Positions 59,718 to 64,000 of a stretch of 64,000 bases of DNA are shown here, piece after piece. Position 1 is the stretch's first letter. Every line of letters begins with the position of its first letter. A program made the translations under genes and the position numbers. Under the pieces are notes generated by a model. That model was not told where the DNA came from. It did not search any database and worked only from the letters and a program-made list of their open reading frames with translations. The stretch comes from Planosporangium flavigriseum (GTDB taxonomy: Bacteria > Actinomycetota > Actinomycetes > Mycobacteriales > Micromonosporaceae): the NCBI RefSeq assembly GCF_011947225.1, contig NZ_JAATVW010000008.1, forward strand, positions 62,001 through 126,000, read 5' to 3'.

Positions 59718-60650
59718 ATGATGGGTAAGCGCGTTTGGGGAGCACCGTTGGTGCTGTTGTCCGCGACGTGTTTCGGCTTCCTGCCGACCTTCACGGCGTA
59801 CGCGTACCAGCATCGGATCACCGTGTTCACGCTGCTGTTCCTGCGGTTCTCGATCGCGGCGCTGCTCTTCTTCGGCTACCTGGCCGTGCGCGGTCAGCTT
59901 CGCCTGCCGCGTGGACGGGACCTGGCGCTGCTGGCGGTGCTCGGCGGGGTGCTCTACGAGCTTCAGTCGATCACCTTCTTCTCCTCGGTGCGCTACATCC
60001 CGCCGCCGCTGGCGGTGCTGCTGCTCTACCTGTTCCCGGCCATCGTGATGCTCTTGTCGGTGGTCATGGACAGGGAGCGGCTGTCCGGCCGCCGGCTCAC
60101 GGCGATGCTGGTGGCGTTCGCCGGGATAGCCCTCATCTTTGGTCTGCCGGGCGGCTCGGTGAACCTCCTCGGTGTCGTCCTCGCCGTCGGGTCCGCGATC
60201 TTCTACTCGCTCTACATCGTGTTCGGTAACCGCGTCTCCCCGTCGGTGTCGCCGATGGCCATCGGCGGGTACGTGTGCGTGTTCGGGGCAATCTCGTCAG
60301 GGCTGGTCGGCGGCGCGACGGGTGAGTTGCGGTTCGACTTCGCGCCCGCCGGTTGGTGGCCGGTCTTGGGCCTGGCGGTGGTCTCGACGGTCGTCGCGAT
60401 CGGCTCGTTCTTCGCCGGGATGAGCCTGATCGGACCGTCGTCGGCCGCCGTTCTCAGCATGTTCGAGCCCGTCGTCAGCATCATCGCCGCCTGGCTGTTG
60501 CTGGGTTCGCAGCTGACTGGGCCGCAACTATTCGGCGGCGCGGTGGTCCTGGTGGGTGCCGTGCTGGCGGTGACCGCGGTTCGCCCGGGCCCGGATGGCA
60601 CACCGGCCGAGGCTGCGGCCGGCGAACTGGAGTCCAAGCCTGTCGCGTAA
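59718..60650 (+). CDS. EamA/DMT-superfamily transporter
   Basis: The 310-residue protein has ten membrane helices in two EamA halves. They are recognisable at LVLLSATCFGFLPTFTAYAY with RFSIAALLFFGYLAVRG, and at GVVLAVGSAIFYSLYIVFGN with SLIGPSSAAVLSMFEPVVSI and IAAWLLLGSQLTG. Such carriers export metabolites or drugs. ATG 59718 or 59721 follows GGAGAGGGTGGGC. It lies alone between fragments, and the decayed IS605 element begins just beyond its stop. Confidence 0.9.
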   Translation: MMGKRVWGAPLVLLSATCFGFLPTFTAYAYQHRITVFTLLFLRFSIAALLFFGYLAVRGQLRLPRGRDLALLAVLGGVLYELQSITFFSSVRYIPPPLAVLLLYLFPAIVMLLSVVMDRERLSGRRLTAMLVAFAGIALIFGLPGGSVNLLGVVLAVGSAIFYSLYIVFGNRVSPSVSPMAIGGYVCVFGAISSGLVGGATGELRFDFAPAGWWPVLGLAVVSTVVAIGSFFAGMSLIGPSSAAVLSMFEPVVSIIAAWLLLGSQLTGPQLFGGAVVLVGAVLAVTAVRPGPDGTPAEAAAGELESKPVA

Positions 60651-60740
60651 GAACGCCGCTACCGCCTTGCGGGCCAGTGCTCCGCCTTTCAGCGCGGGGG
60701 TGAAGGCCCGTGCGGGAGGGTCGCCGGGCCCGAGGGTGCC

Positions 60741-61153
60741 TTAGGCCGGGTGGTTGTGCTGCTCGATGTACTGGCCGACGGCACTTCGCGGGGTGCCGCC
60801 GAGGGAACCGGTGAAGTACGGGCCGACCACAGCTTGTTGGCCCGGTAGTAGTGCCGCCGCAGGTCGGGGAATTCCTGGCGCATCCGCCGGGAGGACACGC
60901 CCTTGAGGCTGTTGATCAGCTTGGCGATGGCGACCTTGGGCGGGACGTTCGAGAGCTGGTGGATGTGGTTGCTCTCGCCGTTGAACTCGACCAGGTCGGT
61001 CTCGAAGTCCCGGCAGACGTCGCGCATGATCTCCTTCATCCGGGCGTGGTGGCGGTCGGCGAACACCTGGTGTCGGAACTTCGTCACGAAGACCAAGTGA
61101 GCGTGCAGGGCAAACCCGCAGTGTCTAGTGCGAATACCGTTGAGATCAGCCAT
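60741..61153 (-). pseudogene. IS200-type TnpA transposase, frameshifted
   Basis: The start MADLNGIRTRHCGFALHAHL and VFVTKFRHQVFADRH, then the HIH pair of the HUH site and INSLKGVSSRRMRQEFP, identify TnpA. After YYRANKLWS the frame breaks: TCGGGCCC has become TCGGCCC near 60830. In the shifted frame the expected end GPYFTGSLGG...AVGQYIEQHN, with the catalytic Tyr, continues to a TAA at 60741. The gene is therefore one base away from intact. Confidence 0.8.
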
Positions 61154-61175
61154 AGGCCAATGGCACAGTGCGGCC

Positions 61176-62416
61176 ATGCAGCTGCGTTACAACTACCGGG
61201 TGTACCCGACGCCGCTCAGCGCGAGGCGCTGGCGCGGGCGTTCGGGTGCGCGCGGGTGGTGTTCAACGACGGGCTGCGCGCACGCCAGAACGCGCGGGAG
61301 CAGGGCCTGCCGTACCTGTCGGATGGGCAGCTGTCCAAGCAGGTCATCACCCAGGCCAAGGCCACCCCGGAGCGGGAGTGGCTGGGCGAGGTGTCGGCGG
61401 TGGTGCTCCAGCAGGCCCTGGCGGATCTGAACGTGGCCTACCGCAACTTCTTCGCCTCGATCACCGGCAAGCGCAAGGGCCGCAAGGTCGCGCCGCCGCG
61501 GTTGCGGTCGCGCAAGGACAACCGGCAGGCGATTCGGTTCACGGCCAACGCCCGGTTCAAGGTGGGCGACAACGGCCGGCTCAGGTTGCCGAAAATCGGC
61601 GGCCTGGACGTGCGCTGGTCGCGCAGCCTGCCGTCCGAACCCAGCTCGGTCACCATCGTGAAGGACGCGGCGGGCCGGTACTTCGCCTCGTTCGTGGTGC
61701 AGACCACGCAGGACGAGCCGCTGCCCGAGGCGGACGCGGAGGTCGGCATCGACCTGGGGCTGACGCACTTCGCGGTGTTGTCGGACGGTACGAAGGTGGC
61801 GGCGCCGAAGTTCCTGCGCCGGGCCGCCCGCAAGCTCAAACGGTTGCAACAGGACCTTTCCCGCAAGACCAAGGGCAGCAACCGCCGCAAGAAGGCCGTC
61901 GTCAAGGTGGCGAAGGCCCACGCCCGGGTGGCCGACACCCGGCGGGACTGGCAGCACCAGCTGTCCACGGCGATCATCCGCGACAACCAAGCGGTGTACG
62001 TCGAGGACCTGTGCGTGGCCGGTCTCGGCCGGACCCGGCTGGCCAAATCCGTGCACGACGCCGGCTGGGCGTCGTTTGACGGGATGTTGGAGTACAAGGC
62101 CGCCCGGTACGGGCGGACCTTCGCCAAGATCGACCGGTTCTTCCCGTCCACCCGGATGTGCTCGCAGTATGGGCGTGTCAACGACAAGATGGCGCTCACC
62201 GTCCGAGCGTGGGACTGCCCCTGCGGAGCAGCCCACGACCGGGACGTCAACGCCGCCATGAACGTGCTCGCCGCCGGACGGGCGGAGAGCCTAAACGACC
62301 GTGGAGCGCACGTAAGACCGGCACTCGTGCCGGCGGCGCGCAGGGAAGCGGTAATCCACCCGCGCGCCGCGCGCGTTCCACGCGCAGCGCGGAGGGAATC
62401 CCCGTCCTTTAGGCCG
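61176..62416 (+). pseudogene. TnpB RNA-guided nuclease, frameshifted with degraded zinc ribbon
   Basis: The gene starts MQLRYNYRVYPTP, then loses one G (CCGGCT became CCGCT, near 61212). It continues in another frame as AQREALARAFGCARVVFNDG. RuvC residues remain: GIDLGLTHFAV, VYVEDLCVAGL and AHDRDVNAAMN. The zinc ribbon is damaged, with CSQY where CSxC is expected and CPCG one residue short of CPxCG. A TnpB of this kind is guided by an RNA from its own 3' end. This copy is very probably inactive. Confidence 0.82.
62260..62412 (+). ncRNA. Likely omegaRNA region of the IS605 element
   Basis: In IS605 elements the guide RNA scaffold overlaps the 3' end of tnpB and the right end, and the guide lies just past the end. 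Here that region is GC-rich with paired GCGCGC and CGCGC runs and ends in CCCGTCCTTTAG. The assignment is from family knowledge; structure was not computed. Confidence 0.35.
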
Positions 62417-63078
62417 GCCAGCACGAACGCGACGGCCGCCAGGATCGTGGCGGTGTCGCCGCCGCTGCCCGTCGCCGGCTGCGCCGGCGTGGGCTCTGCG
62501 CCGGCGATGTCGGCGCCGGTTTTGGTCGATCGAGAACGTACTACGTGCGAGTCGTTTGACGACGCAGGCGGCGCCGAGGGGCCCGCGTGCTGTCCAGGAG
62601 CGCCCGGAGAGCCGGTTCCGGGCACGGGAGTGCCGCTGTTGACCGAGCTGTCGGCGTTGCCGGTGGGGCCCTTCCTGACCGGCCCCTCCTGGTTGCCGGG
62701 GGTCGGAATTGCGGGATGGCCCGCAGTGGGCTGCGCAGTTGGCTGCTGCTGGTCGATGACCGGAACGCCTGGCGCGGTCGGTAGGGCCGGTAGATCCGGC
62801 ACGGCTGGTACGGCCGGTACGACCGGCACCGCTGGTACGGCCGGTAGGGCCGGTAGGGCCGGCAGGGCTGGAACGTCCGGTGCGGCCGGAACGGTTGGCA
62901 GCGCTAGCGCCCCGGGGCACGGTCCGGAGACCGGGAGACATGTCTCGGCGCTTGCCGCCGGCGCGCCCAGGACGACCGTCCCGGGTATTGCCACCGCTGC
63001 GGCGGTCAGCGTGGTCGCCGCGCTCCGGCGCACGAGTCGGACCCAATCGATCGCGGCTTGGACCTCCCTGCGTCTCAT
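62410..63078 (-). pseudogene. Secreted Pro/Ala/Val-repeat protein, truncated by IS605
   Basis: The gene starts MRRREVQAAIDWVRLVRRSA, followed by a signal peptide with cleavage after about APAASA. A Cys pair (TCLPVSGPCPG) and a PALPALPAVPAVPVVPAVPA repeat from 9-bp DNA units follow. A Ser/Thr-rich stretch and a hydrophobic segment (TATILAAVAFVLAGL) come next. Just there the sequence becomes the right end of IS605, so the normal C-terminus (probably a membrane anchor and basic tail) is lost. I do not recognise a named family. A cell-wall or spore-coat-like role is a guess. Confidence 0.65.
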
Positions 63079-63434
63079 TCAGTGCTGGCCTCAGTCGCGG
63101 ACCCGTCAAAAGACGCGCTCACTCAGCGCTCTAGATCCAGTACGGACTGTGTGTGATCAGGCCATGCTTGAGATTGACAGTTGCGGTACGGGTGCTCGTC
63201 GGTTGCCAACCGGTTGCCGGTTGCCATTCGGTTGCGGGTACCTCTCGGTTTGGTTGACGGGCCGGGTTCATTCGTCCGGTTAGATGGCGTATTGCCCGAG
63301 GCAATGAACAAACAGGGGGGGGAGGGACCGCACTGGCCGGGGCTGCGACGGGCGGGGCTGGCTGGGAGCTACCCACCTACCGCTATGACGGCGATCACAG
63401 CCGTAAGTTGGGGGACATCCGTCGAGATCCTGAG
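63079..63434. other. Intergenic region before the HAD gene
   Basis: This 356-base gap contains a cluster of GGTTGCC direct repeats at about 63208-63235 and a TTGACG (63254) that could be a -35 box. I see no credible gene in it. It lies between the truncated secreted-protein gene and the HAD gene. Confidence 0.4.
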
Positions 63435-64000
63435 GTGAGTGTGTCGGAGCTTGAGGCGGTGCTGTTCGACATGGACGGCACCCTTGTCGACAGTGAGAAA
63501 GTGTGGGATGTCGGCCTGCGGGAGTTGGCGCGCAGGTTCGGGGGAGAGCTGTCGCAGGCGGCCCGTACCCGGATGGTCGGCACCAGCATGGCCGAGTCGA
63601 TGGAGATCCTCCACGCCGATATCTCCCAGCCGTGGCTAAACCCGGAGGAGAGCGTCACCTGGTTAGAGAACCGGGTGTACGAGCTGTTCGCCGCGGGGTT
63701 GATCTGGCGACCGGGCGCGCGGGAGCTACTCGACGCGGTGCGGGCAGCCGGGTTACCGGCGGCGTTGGTGACGGCGACCCGTCGGCGCCTGGTGGACGTG
63801 GCTCTCGGCACGATCGGTGCGCATAACTTCGACGTCGTGGTGTGCGGCGACGAGGTCGGCAACAGCAAGCCGCACCCTGAGCCGTACCTGACGGCGGCGT
63901 CCAAGCTCGGTGCGGACCCGCGGCGGTGCGCGGCGATCGAGGATTCGCCGACGGGCGTGGCGAGCGCCCTGGCCGCCGGATGCCTGGTCGTGGCGGTTCC
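63435..64000 (+). CDS. HAD-superfamily phosphatase (beta-phosphoglucomutase-like), 3' end outside window
   Basis: The 188 visible residues contain HAD motif I (AVLFDMDGTLVDSEKVWD), a helical cap, motif II (ALVTATRRRLVD), motif III Lys (EVGNSKPHPEPYL) and motif IV (AIEDSPTGVASALAAGCLVVAVP). It is of the PGMB-like subgroup that dephosphorylates small sugar phosphates or nucleotides. The start is GTG 63435 or GTG 63441, with CTGAGG upstream. In related genomes a gene like this follows metH directly, as I recall; here about 6 kb lies between them. Confidence 0.9.
   Translation, partial: MSVSELEAVLFDMDGTLVDSEKVWDVGLRELARRFGGELSQAARTRMVGTSMAESMEILHADISQPWLNPEESVTWLENRVYELFAAGLIWRPGARELLDAVRAAGLPAALVTATRRRLVDVALGTIGAHNFDVVVCGDEVGNSKPHPEPYLTAASKLGADPRRCAAIEDSPTGVASALAAGCLVVAV

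Larger units (their letters stand above)
60660..62416. mobile_element. IS200/IS605-family element, decayed
   Basis: Divergent tnpA (minus) and tnpB (plus) genes with a short gap between them define the element. The right end is GGGAATCCCCGTCCTTTAG near 62397-62412, the usual end motif of this group. The left end lies near 60665-60705, with the hairpin-rich TTTCAGCGCGGGGGTGAAGG. Both genes carry one-base deletions. Confidence 0.75.

Noticed and set aside
62750-62890. CRISPR array in the repeated GGTACGGCCGG region
   Set aside because: The units are 9 bp, contiguous and in frame with a proline/alanine/valine repeat of a secreted protein; there are no spacers.
61438-63078. One continuous minus-strand protein from the secreted repeat gene through the whole tnpB antisense
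   Set aside because: Only the part up to FVLAGL belongs to the host gene; beyond 62410 it is antisense of the IS605 element.

Overview
The window is high-GC DNA from an actinobacterium, most likely of the family Micromonosporaceae. The evidence is the dense packing, many GTG starts, stop/start overlaps, a mycothiol gene (mshC), F420-type and SCO1664/DUF3090/DUF5703 families, and a core block (uppP, MSMEG_4193-type phosphatase, DUF3090, SCO1664-type, mshC, PAC2, metH). The genus is inference.

Layout. Positions 1-4650 hold the end of a NYN-like gene, a GH65 phosphorylase coupled to a universal stress protein, and an MscS channel with a proline-rich membrane protein. Positions 4959-17829 form one long minus-strand operon of ten genes. 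Read from its promoter it has the order of the N-methylglutamate pathway of methylamine oxidation: amidotransferase, glutamate-synthase-like and FMN subunits (mgsABC), a glutamine-synthetase-like ligase (gmaS), and a sarcosine-oxidase-like dehydrogenase (mgdA, mgdB and a fused mgdC-mgdD). Three tetrahydrofolate enzymes follow (fhs, fchA, folD) that would carry the released C1 unit from methylene-THF to formate. The FolD lacks the two cyclohydrolase residues, which explains the separate FchA. A divergent FadR-type regulator and a plus-strand transport operon (three tiny membrane proteins and an ethanolamine-permease-like carrier) share operator-like sequences with it.

Positions 22.7-24.8 kb are a scar of insertion sequences. 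Positions 25-37.4 kb are a second catabolic island: a Tat-lipoprotein ABC importer, an N-acyl-D-amino-acid deacylase-like amidohydrolase, an Rpe-like epimerase, a SIS deglycase-like protein, a ROK kinase, two YhfX-type PLP proteins and a GntR/UTRA repressor. The same operator motif lies before the importer, before the epimerase and on the repressor's own start. The set looks like the fructoselysine (frl) and allose (als) logic combined with D-amino-acid chemistry; its substrate is unknown.

At 37.5-39.4 kb a broken serine recombinase, fused to a broken DUF6493-like gene, runs into a tRNA-Leu(GAG). From 39.6 to 58.6 kb the DNA is mostly conserved chromosomal genes, many with a TANNNT box 6-8 nt before the start codon and no ribosome binding site (leaderless). 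The stretch 57.3-63.4 kb is accessory: a NYN-LOTUS protein, fragments, an EamA transporter and a decayed IS200/IS605 element that truncates a secreted proline-rich protein gene. The window ends inside a HAD phosphatase gene.
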